The translations under genes and the position numbers were made by a program. Shown here one piece after another: positions 12,280 to 21,547 of a stretch of 29,247 nucleotides of DNA. The stretch is from NCBI GenBank assembly GCA_937974275.1, contig CALJIF010000154.1, forward strand, positions 1 to 29,247, given 5' to 3'. The notes under the pieces are model-generated. The model was given only the letters and a program-made list of their open reading frames with translations. It did not search any database and was not told the DNA's origin. This DNA comes from an uncultured Flavobacteriales bacterium. Its GTDB lineage: Bacteria; Bacteroidota; Bacteroidia; Palsa-965. Each line of letters starts with the position of its first letter. The stretch's first letter is position 1.

Positions 12280-14919
12280 ATGATTTTTCGATCCGATAAA
12301 AAAGAGTTTAAGAATTGGAAGTTCCGTGAGATGAAAACGTATTCATCCGACGAATGGATGGCAAACAGTACTAAAAAGTACCGTTCTGTTTTTGATCGTG
12401 CAGAAACGACATACCTGCGTGTGGAATTTTCTTTCTTTAATAAACTCTTCGACGAAGAAAATTGGGAATGCACCATTGTATTGAAGTGCTTCGAGTTGAA
12501 TGGAGAAGAGCGCAAAGAGTTGTGTGCACTGGATACGAAGCGAGAAATTAAAATGGATGAAAACATCGTCACCATGCGTGATGGCTGGGGCAATCCTACG
12601 GAAGGTGCGTATTGGAAAGGTGGTACGTATGTGTGGGAAGCGTATATCGATGATGAATTGGTGGGTTCGAAAAATTTTGTGGTTAATGAAGTCGGGAAGG
12701 TGACCAATAATCGTAATCCCTACTTGAAGGTAGAACACGTGAAGTTGTACACCGGTGATTTTAACGGATGGGAGCAGAAGACAAGAAAATATTTGGATAC
12801 TATCAATCGTGATAAAACTCAGTATTTGTGGGTGGAATTCAAATTTGAAGCCTTGCCGGAAGTTGCGTGGAATTATGAATTCATTTTTAATTTTCTGGAT
12901 GATGCGCATCAATTGAAAGGTCAAATCCGTCGTGAAGCACAAATTGAGAAGGGAAAAAAAGGATTCTTCTATACACTGGATGTGGGCTGGGGCAATGAGG
13001 TGGCAGGATCATGGAAAGATGATAAATACTTCGTGGAAATTATTTTCATGGATGTACTCATCGCGCGAGTTGAATTTAAAGTAGCAGACTTCGAAAACGA
13101 GGGAATTCCGGAGTTGATTCTCAGCGCGAATGAATTGAAGCGCGGAGGAACATTGGAGGAAATCAAGAAAGCAGATTTGATTGAACCCGAAGATGCATTG
13201 GAAGATTTACTGGCTAAGTTGGATGAATTGATCGGTTTAACCGAAATCAAAAAAGATATCCGGGACAATATCAAATACCTCAACTTCTTAAAACTTCGTA
13301 AGGATAAAGGTTTTGAAGAATCCGGAAATGTAGGGTTGCACGCTGTGTTCACCGGTAATCCGGGGACAGGAAAAACAACCGTGGTGAATATGTTGGGGCG
13401 TATTTACAAAGCCATGGGATTGTTGAGTAAAGGACAAGTGGTGGAAGTTGGTCGCGCCGATTTAGTAGGCGAATTCATTGGGCAAACAGCACCCAAAACC
13501 AAAAAGATTATAGAACAAGCACGTGGTGGAATTTTATTTATCGATGAAGCGTATTCACTAGCGCGAGAAGCAGACGATGCGAAGGATTTCGGTAAGGAAG
13601 TAATAGAAGTGTTATTAAAAGAAATGTCGGACGGCAAAGGAGATATTGCCATCATGGTGGCCGGGTATCCGAAAGAAATGGAAACCTTCCTATCCTCCAA
13701 TCCGGGTATGAAGTCGCGCTTTTCGCAGTATTATAATTTCGAAGATTACTTGCCGGATGAATTGGTGCAGATTGCGCAATTGGTGGCAGGAAAGAAAGGT
13801 GTGAAGCTGGAAATGGACGCGTTGAAATATTTGGAAGAACAATTGATCGAATTGTATCGCACACGTGATCGCACTTTCGGCAACGCACGACTGGTAACCG
13901 GTGCAGTGGAAGAAGGCAAGATGAGTATGGCATTGCGTCTGATGCAACTGCCAAACGTGAATGAATTAACGGAAGAACAATTGTCGTTGGTAACCAAAGA
14001 AGATTTGGTAGGCGTGTTTGGTGGTCGTCAAAAGAAGAAAGCAACGTATGGCGTCAATCAGAAGTTGTTGCGTGAAGGATTGGATGAGTTGAACGGCCTG
14101 GTGGGCATGAACAACATCAAAGCAGAAATTCAGGAGTTGGTAAAACTTGTGCAGTTCTATCAGGAAACAGGACGCGAAGTAACCAACCGTTTCTCTTTAC
14201 ACGCAGTTTTCACGGGCAATCCGGGCACGGGGAAAACAACATTGGCGCGTATTATTGCAAAAATTTATAAAGGACTCGGTTTGTTGGAGAAAGGACATTT
14301 GGTGGAAACCGATCGTCAAGGATTGGTAGCAGGATATGTAGGACAAACTGCTATTAAAGCCAATGAAAAAGTGGAACAAGCTATCGGAGGTGTGTTGTTT
14401 ATTGACGAAGCGTACGCATTGGGCGAAGGAGGCGACAACGATTTCGGAAAAGAGGCGGTAGAAGTGGTGTTGAAGCGCATGGAAGATTTGCGAGGGCAAC
14501 TTGCTGTTGTGGTAGCCGGTTATCCTGATAACATGCACAAATTTCTGGAAACCAATCCCGGTTTGAAATCCCGTTTCGATCGTCATTACGTGTTTTACGA
14601 CTACACTGCTGAAGAATTGATGGCTATTGCGAAGATGTTGTTGAAGAAAGAAGAGCTGAAAGCTACAGCCGAAGCTGAGCAGCACTTGCAAGGCTATTTG
14701 AATGTGTTGTACGATAATCGCGACAAGTATTTCGGTAACGCGCGTACGGTGCGTCAGGTAATAGGAGAAGCCGTGAAGAACCAGCATTTGCGCATGGCCG
14801 AGTTGCCGGCAGCAGAGCGTACGCCCGAAGCTTTAAGTACATTAACTCTGGCCGACGTTGAAGAATTTAAGTACGTAGAAGAGTCGCGTCGTCAATCGGT
14901 TGGGTTTCGGTTGAAGTAA
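12280..14919 (+). CDS. Tandem CbbX/SpoVK-type AAA+ ATPase with duplicated N-terminal domain
   Basis: An 879-residue cytoplasmic protein. Residues about 18-138 and 152-270 are two copies of a beta-rich domain; each has a T-x-Y-L-x-V-E-F strand, an invariant G-W-G-N (102-105 and 236-239), a following W-K-x-x-x-Y and a final F-V/K-V strand. I do not recognise this domain. Then come two AAA+ modules of the CbbX/SpoVK type: Walker A G-N-P-G-T-G-K-T-T (K365; K652), Walker B L-F-I-D-E-A-Y (D422/E423; D709/E710), and N-P-G-x-K-S-R-F with a probable arginine finger in each. Both modules look competent for ATP hydrolysis. CbbX remodels Rubisco, and no Rubisco genes are present, so the client is unknown. 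The 3' end lies 1 nt from the convergent outer-membrane protein gene. A box TAAAATTG (12265-12272, one mismatch to the -7 consensus) precedes the ATG by 7 nt. Confidence 0.9.
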   Translation: MIFRSDKKEFKNWKFREMKTYSSDEWMANSTKKYRSVFDRAETTYLRVEFSFFNKLFDEENWECTIVLKCFELNGEERKELCALDTKREIKMDENIVTMRDGWGNPTEGAYWKGGTYVWEAYIDDELVGSKNFVVNEVGKVTNNRNPYLKVEHVKLYTGDFNGWEQKTRKYLDTINRDKTQYLWVEFKFEALPEVAWNYEFIFNFLDDAHQLKGQIRREAQIEKGKKGFFYTLDVGWGNEVAGSWKDDKYFVEIIFMDVLIARVEFKVADFENEGIPELILSANELKRGGTLEEIKKADLIEPEDALEDLLAKLDELIGLTEIKKDIRDNIKYLNFLKLRKDKGFEESGNVGLHAVFTGNPGTGKTTVVNMLGRIYKAMGLLSKGQVVEVGRADLVGEFIGQTAPKTKKIIEQARGGILFIDEAYSLAREADDAKDFGKEVIEVLLKEMSDGKGDIAIMVAGYPKEMETFLSSNPGMKSRFSQYYNFEDYLPDELVQIAQLVAGKKGVKLEMDALKYLEEQLIELYRTRDRTFGNARLVTGAVEEGKMSMALRLMQLPNVNELTEEQLSLVTKEDLVGVFGGRQKKKATYGVNQKLLREGLDELNGLVGMNNIKAEIQELVKLVQFYQETGREVTNRFSLHAVFTGNPGTGKTTLARIIAKIYKGLGLLEKGHLVETDRQGLVAGYVGQTAIKANEKVEQAIGGVLFIDEAYALGEGGDNDFGKEAVEVVLKRMEDLRGQLAVVVAGYPDNMHKFLETNPGLKSRFDRHYVFYDYTAEELMAIAKMLLKKEELKATAEAEQHLQGYLNVLYDNRDKYFGNARTVRQVIGEAVKNQHLRMAELPAAERTPEALSTLTLADVEEFKYVEESRRQSVGFRLK

Positions 14920-14920
14920 A

Positions 14921-15640
14921 TTAGAACCGATATCCCATCTGAAACGTTAGTGCTGAATTTTTAATCAGCAGCTCGTTGGTGTTGTAACGTCCTACGTACC
15001 AGAATCGACTGAGGTTGTACCGATAGATCAATTCGAACGAAACAAATTTTTCGCTGAAGCGAATGCGTTTATCCACGCCCATGCCTGCAATCAGAACATT
15101 GCCTAATTGTTCGTTGATAAACCAATTTTCAAATCGTAAATCGGTTCCGCCGCCCCACACTCCCTTACCGGTTTCGCGATCGGTAATCTCCGTAGTTGCT
15201 TGCAGGAAAAACTTAGGAGCATAACCACCCATTAAATAGAATGAAGCAGGAGCCATTTCGCCGGAGCCGGCCAAATTAACACGTCCTATAAGAGGAACGT
15301 ACATTTCCCAAATGCGCAATTGATGTTCAAACCTGAAGTTACGATCGTAAAATTGAGAATATCCGGTTTCGAAATAGTACGTGTTGAATTTGCAACTCTG
15401 GCTCAATATCTCCAGTCCCAGTTGAATTTGCACGGCAGGCGCGGGACGGAAATGAAAACGGAACATACCGCCCATTCCGAATCGCATTTTGGCTTCGGAA
15501 GCATGACGCGTGTCGGTTTGAAAGAATGAAAACGCGTTGGACATGGCCACACTAAATCCGTAGTTACGAATCATGCCGCCTTGTGCAGATAAACGATAGC
15601 TACCGCAGATTAAAAGAAATATGATGCAGTATTTTTTCAT
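14921..15640 (-). CDS. Outer-membrane beta-barrel protein
   Basis: A 239-residue protein with a signal peptide (residues 1-19, ending L-S-A-Q), followed by alternating aromatic and polar beta strands, many glycines, and a C-terminal phenylalanine (M-G-Y-R-F). This is the pattern of the small 'outer membrane beta-barrel' (PorT-like) family of Bacteroidota. About eight to ten strands are plausible from the length. The start codon overlaps the stop of the amidohydrolase gene by 4 nt (ATGA), so it is translated in tandem with it as the last gene of a four-gene cluster. No enzymatic motif is visible, and its role is unknown. Confidence 0.8.
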   Translation of the reverse strand: MKKYCIIFLLICGSYRLSAQGGMIRNYGFSVAMSNAFSFFQTDTRHASEAKMRFGMGGMFRFHFRPAPAVQIQLGLEILSQSCKFNTYYFETGYSQFYDRNFRFEHQLRIWEMYVPLIGRVNLAGSGEMAPASFYLMGGYAPKFFLQATTEITDRETGKGVWGGGTDLRFENWFINEQLGNVLIAGMGVDKRIRFSEKFVSFELIYRYNLSRFWYVGRYNTNELLIKNSALTFQMGYRF

Positions 15641-17280
15641 CGTTGACTGAATACCAATTCACCGTTAATAAAGGTAGCTAATACACTTGTTTTCAAAATA
15701 TCTTCTTCCTTGCACGTTAATAAATTGCGATCTAAAATGGTGAAGTCGGCAAATTTATTGGGCTCTATACTTCCTTTTTCCTGCTCTTCGAAATTTGCAT
15801 ACGCCGCCCAAAGGGTCATGCCCTTTAACGTGGTGAGTCGATCGAGTTTTTCTTCGGGAATAAATCCTGCAGGCGGAATACCGGTGCTGTTTTTTCGAGC
15901 GACCGCTGCATAAAATGTATTCAACGGATTGATGTCTTCTACCGGGAAGTCTGTTCCGAGTGTGGCGATGCCGGCACCTTCAATTAACGTTTTATACGAA
16001 TACGCGTGTTTTAAACGTACAGGTCCGATGCGTGATTCTGCCCAATACATATCACTTGTTGCATGAACAGGTTGCACGGAAGGAATCACACCATACTTTT
16101 TGAAAAATGGAATATCGGCAGGATGCACAATTTGCGCATGTTCTATTCGCCAGCGTTGTTGATCATCTTTCAATACTTTGCCATACAATTGCAGAATAAG
16201 GCGATTGGCAGAATCACCGATACAGTGTGTATTCACCTGAAAGCCTTTAGACTGCGCCTGACGCATGCGTTTTTCAAAGTGTTCAGCCGTGTTTAAAAGC
16301 AATCCTTTATATCCGGGACGGTCGGTGTAAGATTCCAGCAAGCACGCACCGCGCGAGCCGAGAGCGCCATCCGCATACAATTTAAACGAACGCACATTCA
16401 TACGATCGGTTTTGTATGGGCCATGCACGAGATAATGATCGTAGTTGGGTTGACTGTCACTAAGCATGGCATAAATTCTGATTTTTAAACGACCATCTTT
16501 TTGTAATTGATCCAATCGTTTAATTTTTTCGTGCATCATTCCCGCATCAACCACACTGGTTAATCCTACACGAAAGCAATTATTTTGTGCTTCATTCAAC
16601 GCCTCGTTATACACGGCATCGCTTGGTTCAGGCATTTTGCGCTTGACTAAATCCACGGCATTATCAATCAATACACCGCTTAACGAACCGTCTTCACGTT
16701 TCAATAATTCACCACCGTTGATTAATGTGCTGTCGTTGATACCTGCAATGCGCAGCGCTGCACCATTTGCAATTGCTGCGTGTCCGTCAATTCGTTCTAA
16801 CAACACGGGTTGTTGCGGATACAAAGAATCCAGCATGTATCGATCGGGCCAGGTTTTTTCCGGCCAATCGTTCTGATCCCAGCCGCGTCCTACAATCCAT
16901 GGTAATTTATTTTTTGGGATAAAATCTTTAACACGTTTCAATACATCACTCCACGATTTTGTTCCTACCAAATTGCATTGACGTAATCCTATGGCGTAGC
17001 CTTCAAAATGTGCGTGACCATCAATGAAACCGGGGTAGATAACTTTGCCGGTCATGTCTTTCGTGCTGTCCGACATAAACAGCGTAGCAATACTTTCGTT
17101 GGTTCCAACGCCAACGATTTTTCCGTCTTTAACCGCAATGCTCTCCAGTATCGCGTTGCTGCCATCCATGGTAATTACAGTAGCATTCGTGATAATAAAA
17201 TCAACTTCTTTTTTACTACGACCGCAGGATGCCAGCACAACACTCAAACCGAGTGCGAACATTAGAAATAGATTACGCAT
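15637..17280 (-). CDS. Amidohydrolase (Amidohydro_3/YtcJ-like) lipoprotein
   Basis: A 547-residue metal-dependent hydrolase. The N terminus is a lipoprotein signal with lipobox L-A-S-C (C19). A short beta domain (D-F-I-I-T-N-A-T-V-I-T-M-D-G) leads to the first metal-binding motif G-F-I-D-G-H-A-H-F-E. Later come T-H-C-I-G-D, R-I-E-H-A-Q and L-G-T-D-F-P-V-E, in the order of the Amidohydro_3 family (YtcJ, N-substituted formamide deformylase NfdA). Such enzymes hydrolyse amide-type bonds; the substrate here is unknown. The lipobox places it on the periplasmic side of a membrane. The gene overlaps the SDR gene upstream by 8 nt and the barrel gene downstream by 4 nt, so the cluster is one transcription unit. 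Confidence 0.92.
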   Translation of the reverse strand: MRNLFLMFALGLSVVLASCGRSKKEVDFIITNATVITMDGSNAILESIAVKDGKIVGVGTNESIATLFMSDSTKDMTGKVIYPGFIDGHAHFEGYAIGLRQCNLVGTKSWSDVLKRVKDFIPKNKLPWIVGRGWDQNDWPEKTWPDRYMLDSLYPQQPVLLERIDGHAAIANGAALRIAGINDSTLINGGELLKREDGSLSGVLIDNAVDLVKRKMPEPSDAVYNEALNEAQNNCFRVGLTSVVDAGMMHEKIKRLDQLQKDGRLKIRIYAMLSDSQPNYDHYLVHGPYKTDRMNVRSFKLYADGALGSRGACLLESYTDRPGYKGLLLNTAEHFEKRMRQAQSKGFQVNTHCIGDSANRLILQLYGKVLKDDQQRWRIEHAQIVHPADIPFFKKYGVIPSVQPVHATSDMYWAESRIGPVRLKHAYSYKTLIEGAGIATLGTDFPVEDINPLNTFYAAVARKNSTGIPPAGFIPEEKLDRLTTLKGMTLWAAYANFEEQEKGSIEPNKFADFTILDRNLLTCKEEDILKTSVLATFINGELVFSQR

Positions 17281-18034
17281 CTGTTTTGCGAATTGAAGTA
17301 GTAGAATTAGCTTGTGCCGTTGGCATAATTACAATGTCGTTGATGTTGACATGAGCAGGACGTGATGCACACCAGAAAATAGTTTCAGCAATGTCATCTG
17401 CTGTTAAAGGTTTTAATCCTTTGTAAACATTTTTGGCTCGTTCTTCATCGCCTTTGAAACGTACGATGGAGAATTCGGTTTCTGCCATCCCCGGTGCAAT
17501 CTGTGTAACACGGATACCGTGCGGAAGCAAATCAATACGCATGGCTTTGGTTAATGCATCAACCGCATGTTTGGTAGCACAATACACATTACCGTTGGCA
17601 TACACCTCTTTTCCGGCAATGGAGCCGATATTAATAATATGTCCTTTGTTGCGTTGTGCCATCCACGGAGAAACGATGCGCGTGACATACAATAAGCCTT
17701 TGATGTTGGTATCAATCATTTGTTCCCAATCATCCAACGATCCGTTTTGAATCGCTCCCAATCCTGCTGCAAGTCCGGCGTTGTTCACCAACACATCAAT
17801 GGCTTGCCATTCCGCAGGAATACTATTCAGGGCATTTTTCGTTTCACCGGCATTGCGTACATCAAAACACAAACTGAGAACTTTGATTTGGTATTTTTCT
17901 TTGAGTTGACGTTCCAAAACATCAAGACGTGTTTTACGTCGACCGGTAATAATAACCTGATAACCGTTTGCGGCAAAAAGTTCTGCGGTTGCTTTGCCAA
18001 ATCCTGCCGTAGCGCCGGTAATAAGTGCGATCAT
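17273..18034 (-). CDS. Short-chain dehydrogenase/reductase, YdfG-like
   Basis: A 253-residue classical SDR. It has the cofactor loop T-G-A-T-A-G-F-G (6-13), N-N-A-G (84-87), and the catalytic set S138, Y151 and K155 in Y-C-A-T-K. The arginines after beta-2 (G-R-R-K-T-R) favour NADP(H). The C-terminal part, with P-G-M-A-E-T-E-F-S, resembles YdfG-type enzymes that act on L-allo-threonine, serine or 3-hydroxy acids. It is 12 nt downstream of an amino-acid permease and overlaps an amidohydrolase gene, which fits use of an amino-acid-derived substrate. The fold and catalytic triad are certain; the substrate is not. Confidence 0.94.
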   Translation of the reverse strand: MIALITGATAGFGKATAELFAANGYQVIITGRRKTRLDVLERQLKEKYQIKVLSLCFDVRNAGETKNALNSIPAEWQAIDVLVNNAGLAAGLGAIQNGSLDDWEQMIDTNIKGLLYVTRIVSPWMAQRNKGHIINIGSIAGKEVYANGNVYCATKHAVDALTKAMRIDLLPHGIRVTQIAPGMAETEFSIVRFKGDEERAKNVYKGLKPLTADDIAETIFWCASRPAHVNINDIVIMPTAQANSTTSIRKTDA

Positions 18035-18046
18035 AAATGAAAGGTA

Positions 18047-19972
18047 CTAGGCTGTGGTTTTGTTGAGTTTGCTGTTTTTGCTGCTGTACGCGAAATACAC
18101 AATTAATCCGACAGCGAGCCAGATTCCGAAACCAATCCAATTGGATACGCCTAATTCGGCCATCATGTACAAACAACTGATTAATCCCAATAATGGAATC
18201 AGCGATAAGTTTTGTGTAATGGCATAGTATGTTAATACCAATACAATGATGATAAAAATCCACATCGGAATTTTGTGCTGAAATAGGGCCCAACCGGTTT
18301 CATACATACGGACATCATTAAATCCTGCCGCCTGTAATGTGGCAATGTACTGTTCGGAATTTAATGCAGACAAGTACGATTCGCTATCCAAATTATTAGC
18401 GCTGAACCCTGCAGAATCGCTTTTCATCAGATGTGCTTTGAAAGATTCGATTTCCGGTTCGCTCATAGACGTAATCATGTCGGCCGGTGCAACAAGTTGT
18501 CTCTCGTTTGTCAAAAAGCTCATTGTACTTTCTTTATTGTACGTGAATGACAACACTACAGCAACAACTAATAATACGGGCATGATGAATTTAGAATTCA
18601 CATAAGGTGTTCTGAATTTACCGCGCGGAATATCTTTTTTGTTTTGCAACACCAACACACCACCGCATACCAAAACAAATGCAAATAAAGTTCCGATACT
18701 GCATAAATCCGTTACCATAGTAAGGTTCATGAACAATGCAGGAACAGCCACAACAAATCCGGTGACAATGGTAGCAAACGAAGGCGTTTTAAATTTAGGA
18801 TGAACTGTTGCGAATTTTTTTGGTAATAATCCATCACGACTCATGCTCATCCAAATACGCGGTTGTCCCATTTGAAACACCAGCAATACGCTGGCCATAG
18901 CTACAACAGCACTTACGGCAATAATTCCTGAGAGCCATTTCAAATCCAGTTCATCAAATACAAATGCAAGTGGATCGCCGACCGCTAATTGATCGTATTT
19001 CACCATACCGGTAAGTACTAAAGCAATGGCGATATACAACAGCGTACAAATAATGATGGCCCACATCATACCTCGCGGTAAATCACGCTGCGGATCTTTA
19101 CATTCTTCAGCTGTAGTGGAGATAGCATCAAATCCGATATACGCGAAGAACACCGCAGAAACACCTTTTAAAATACCGCCGATTCCATTGGGTGCAAAAG
19201 GATCCCAATTGTCGGTGTCCACATAAAAAATACCAACGGCTATCACCAGTAAAATAATACACAACTTAATGACCACCATAAGGTTGCTCGCATTGCGCGA
19301 TTCTTTCATGCCGCGATAAACAAGCCATGTGATGAGCACGATAATTAACAATGCGGGTAAATCGGCAATAAGGTGCACTGGGCCGATAGTAGGACACGTA
19401 TTCCATGCCGTGTAGCCGGCTTGAATAGCAGCAGGAAGATTATCGAATGTTTTTCCGCTGGCCATTAATGCCGTAGCCTGATCAAATGCTTTTGATGCCG
19501 TGAGGTAATCCATCTGTATCCATTGCGGTAGCTCAATTCCTCCACTGGATAATAACCCCGTGAAATAGTCACTCCACGAAATGGCGACCGTGATGTTACC
19601 GATAGCGTATTCCATGATGAGTGCCCATCCAATGATCCACGCAATTAGTTCTCCGAACGCAACATAACTGTATGTGTATGCACTTCCCGAAACCGGAACC
19701 ATAGATGCAAACTCCGCATACGCAAATGCCGCGAAACCACAGGCTAAAGCGGTGAAGAGAAACAGGAAAATTACGGCAGGTCCTCCATCGGCACTGGCCT
19801 GACCAATAGTGCTGAAAATTCCGGCACCGATAATGGCCGCAATACCAAAAGCGGTAAGATCGCGAACGCCAAGATGTTTACCCAATGCGCCGTGTCCGTC
19901 ATCACTACCCGATTGAATCTGGTGAAGGATGTCGGTAACAGATTTTTTTCTGAAATATTTATTGAATCCCAT
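18047..19972 (-). CDS. APC-family amino-acid permease
   Basis: A 641-residue inner-membrane transporter with at least 12 hydrophobic segments. The first membrane helix carries I-I-G-A-G-I-F-S-T-I-G, the substrate-binding G-A-G-I-F motif of the amino acid/polyamine/organocation family. The N-terminal region (L-G-K-H-L-G-V-R-D-L-T-A-F-G) and helix order resemble the cationic amino-acid transporter (CAT/YfnA) group. Two polar segments are unusual: one around residues 155-195 in the first half, and a ~90-residue loop at about 476-563 (rich in Ser, Glu and Met) before the last three helices. A perfect -7 box lies 27 nt upstream. It leads the operon with the SDR, amidohydrolase and barrel genes, which suggests import of an amino acid or amide that these enzymes act on. 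Confidence 0.92.
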   Translation of the reverse strand: MGFNKYFRKKSVTDILHQIQSGSDDGHGALGKHLGVRDLTAFGIAAIIGAGIFSTIGQASADGGPAVIFLFLFTALACGFAAFAYAEFASMVPVSGSAYTYSYVAFGELIAWIIGWALIMEYAIGNITVAISWSDYFTGLLSSGGIELPQWIQMDYLTASKAFDQATALMASGKTFDNLPAAIQAGYTAWNTCPTIGPVHLIADLPALLIIVLITWLVYRGMKESRNASNLMVVIKLCIILLVIAVGIFYVDTDNWDPFAPNGIGGILKGVSAVFFAYIGFDAISTTAEECKDPQRDLPRGMMWAIIICTLLYIAIALVLTGMVKYDQLAVGDPLAFVFDELDLKWLSGIIAVSAVVAMASVLLVFQMGQPRIWMSMSRDGLLPKKFATVHPKFKTPSFATIVTGFVVAVPALFMNLTMVTDLCSIGTLFAFVLVCGGVLVLQNKKDIPRGKFRTPYVNSKFIMPVLLVVAVVLSFTYNKESTMSFLTNERQLVAPADMITSMSEPEIESFKAHLMKSDSAGFSANNLDSESYLSALNSEQYIATLQAAGFNDVRMYETGWALFQHKIPMWIFIIIVLVLTYYAITQNLSLIPLLGLISCLYMMAELGVSNWIGFGIWLAVGLIVYFAYSSKNSKLNKTTA

Positions 19973-19999
19973 GAAGGTGCTCCATTAAGTAGAGGTGCC

Positions 20000-20007
20000 C
20001 AAAAATA
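20000..20007 (-). promoter_or_regulatory. -7 promoter box of the permease operon
   Basis: Read on the minus strand this is TATTTTTG, a perfect TAnnTTTG, 27 nt upstream of the permease ATG. It lies in the 52-nt gap after the upstream membrane-protein gene. No clear -33 TTTG is seen at the usual distance. Confidence 0.5.
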
Positions 20008-20024
20008 GGGAATTTGAAGTGATT

Positions 20025-21512
20025 TCAGGCAGTAAGAAAACGACGGATTCGGGCGGGCAATCGCTCGGTATCGATGAGCATAAATAAAGCACTGAGTAAA
20101 AATGGTAATGCGGCTATCTTGTAACGAACAAGAGCGCCAAGAACAGGAGTGGTCAGTCCGGCAACGATGAGGTAGGTTATACTGAACCAGCACAAGAAGT
20201 AGAAGAGGTTGGAGGTGATTTTTTTTCGGAAGAACAACGCTGCAATAAGTATTGCATACAGCAGTAAATTTTCCAAAGCGGAAGGAATTAGCAGGGCTGA
20301 TCGTGCTTCCCACGGATACGGACGCATGGTAGCGTTATTCAACGCGCCCGGAATGCTAAGTAACACATCAGTTGCGGAGTGCAGGGGATTTTCATGCAGC
20401 AAACTTCCGGCTCGCGGATAGTCGGTCATAATGGTATAACTCACTGAATCATTCGCATGAATGGTGTGTAAGGTATCATCAAAACCTTTCGCATGCAACC
20501 AGTACACTGCAGGAGTTGGTCCGGAAATGCGACAAATTCCGGGTTGCGGGTACCGCATAGCATCATGATGTGCGGCATCAACATAAACAACGGCAGTATC
20601 GTTATACATAAAGGTTCCGCCGATCGATAAATTCAGGAAATCGTTATGTTTATTGATAAGCAAACGAAACGGATCGTACGTGGATTTGGCGAAGTGCAAT
20701 CCGCCTGCAAGTGCAATACAAATTCCAATCCCGCTCAGCCACAGTATTGCAGTAAATCGTTTCATGCGTTGTGAAATAACAAAGAGTACCAGCGGAATAA
20801 AAAGAATAAGCAATAGATACAGCTTCGTTATTGCCAAGATGAATGCGGCAATAAATATCAGCAACAAACGCACTAGCGCAGGTCGTTGTGAGATAAAGAG
20901 TTGTTCAAATAGAACTCCCAAAGCGAGAAACATCAAGCCTTCTTTTAATACACCGGAAGTCCAGAATACAAAGGATGGCAGCAAGAACAACACCACCACC
21001 AGTGCATTTTTCCATTGCGGGAGGAAATGGAGAAAAAATCTAAACAGTGCTGTACATCCGATAAAACCAAGAATACACATCACTAAGCTGTGGAAATGAT
21101 AGTTTCCGCCTGAAATCGGCATTAACAGTGCATTGTAGCGAATGATGGTGTGTGAATCGTTGAATAGATTATTCTCAAATTTCTGATGCCAGTGATTCAT
21201 TTTGGTGTAGTAGCGATCATCCAGATCTTCTTGATCTCCAAAACCTGTGACCATTTTAAAATAGTCGCCCGGCTGATCGGGTAGAGCGGCAGCAATAATT
21301 TTACTGTCGTCAAAGTATTTCCAGATATCCGCGTATTGTCTGTCGGCGTAGTAGTACGTGTACACACCCCAAACAGCAAAGGAGGCGAGAATTTTAATCA
21401 GAAATAGCGTTGCGGTAATCCACGTTTTTACACCCGGCAAAAGTTGGTTACCGGCACGTAACAGGTACACGACAAATGCGGCAAGAAGAAGTGTATAAGT
21501 GATCCAACTCAC
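20025..21512 (-). CDS. Polytopic membrane protein, possible glycan polymerase or GT-C type
   Basis: A 495-residue protein with about ten hydrophobic segments and a ~90-residue extracytoplasmic-type loop near residues 290-385. I cannot assign it with certainty. The segment F-V-F-W-T-S-G-V-L-K-E-G-L-M-F (about 188-202) recalls a motif of membrane proteins of polysaccharide polymerisation and GT-C glycosyltransferases of Bacteroidota. The first periplasmic loop is rich in Asp, Tyr and Lys, also seen in such proteins. It starts with GTG (21512) in a divergent arrangement with the histidine kinase, and a perfect -7 box ends 4 nt before the start. It is not obviously linked to the permease gene 52 nt downstream, which has its own -7 box. 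Confidence 0.72.
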   Translation of the reverse strand: MSWITYTLLLAAFVVYLLRAGNQLLPGVKTWITATLFLIKILASFAVWGVYTYYYADRQYADIWKYFDDSKIIAAALPDQPGDYFKMVTGFGDQEDLDDRYYTKMNHWHQKFENNLFNDSHTIIRYNALLMPISGGNYHFHSLVMCILGFIGCTALFRFFLHFLPQWKNALVVVLFLLPSFVFWTSGVLKEGLMFLALGVLFEQLFISQRPALVRLLLIFIAAFILAITKLYLLLILFIPLVLFVISQRMKRFTAILWLSGIGICIALAGGLHFAKSTYDPFRLLINKHNDFLNLSIGGTFMYNDTAVVYVDAAHHDAMRYPQPGICRISGPTPAVYWLHAKGFDDTLHTIHANDSVSYTIMTDYPRAGSLLHENPLHSATDVLLSIPGALNNATMRPYPWEARSALLIPSALENLLLYAILIAALFFRKKITSNLFYFLCWFSITYLIVAGLTTPVLGALVRYKIAALPFLLSALFMLIDTERLPARIRRFLTA

Positions 21513-21516
21513 TGAA

Positions 21517-21524
21517 CAAATGTA
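21517..21524 (-). promoter_or_regulatory. -7 promoter box, leaderless arrangement (membrane-protein gene)
   Basis: Read on the minus strand this is TACATTTG, a perfect TAnnTTTG, ending 4 nt before the GTG start at 21512. The transcript would begin at or beside the start codon. It faces the histidine-kinase promoter within a 47-nt intergenic gap. Confidence 0.55.
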
Positions 21525-21547
21525 AAGTTTGATTCAATAGAAACCTT

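Noticed and set aside
12264..14787. Several long minus-strand reading frames inside the AAA+ gene
   Set aside because: They lie opposite a gene with two complete AAA+ modules, lack recognisable domains, and have the composition of antisense shadows.
19560..19572. A third GTGA...TCAC palindrome
   Set aside because: The spacer is five bases, not six, and it lies deep in the permease coding sequence away from any promoter.
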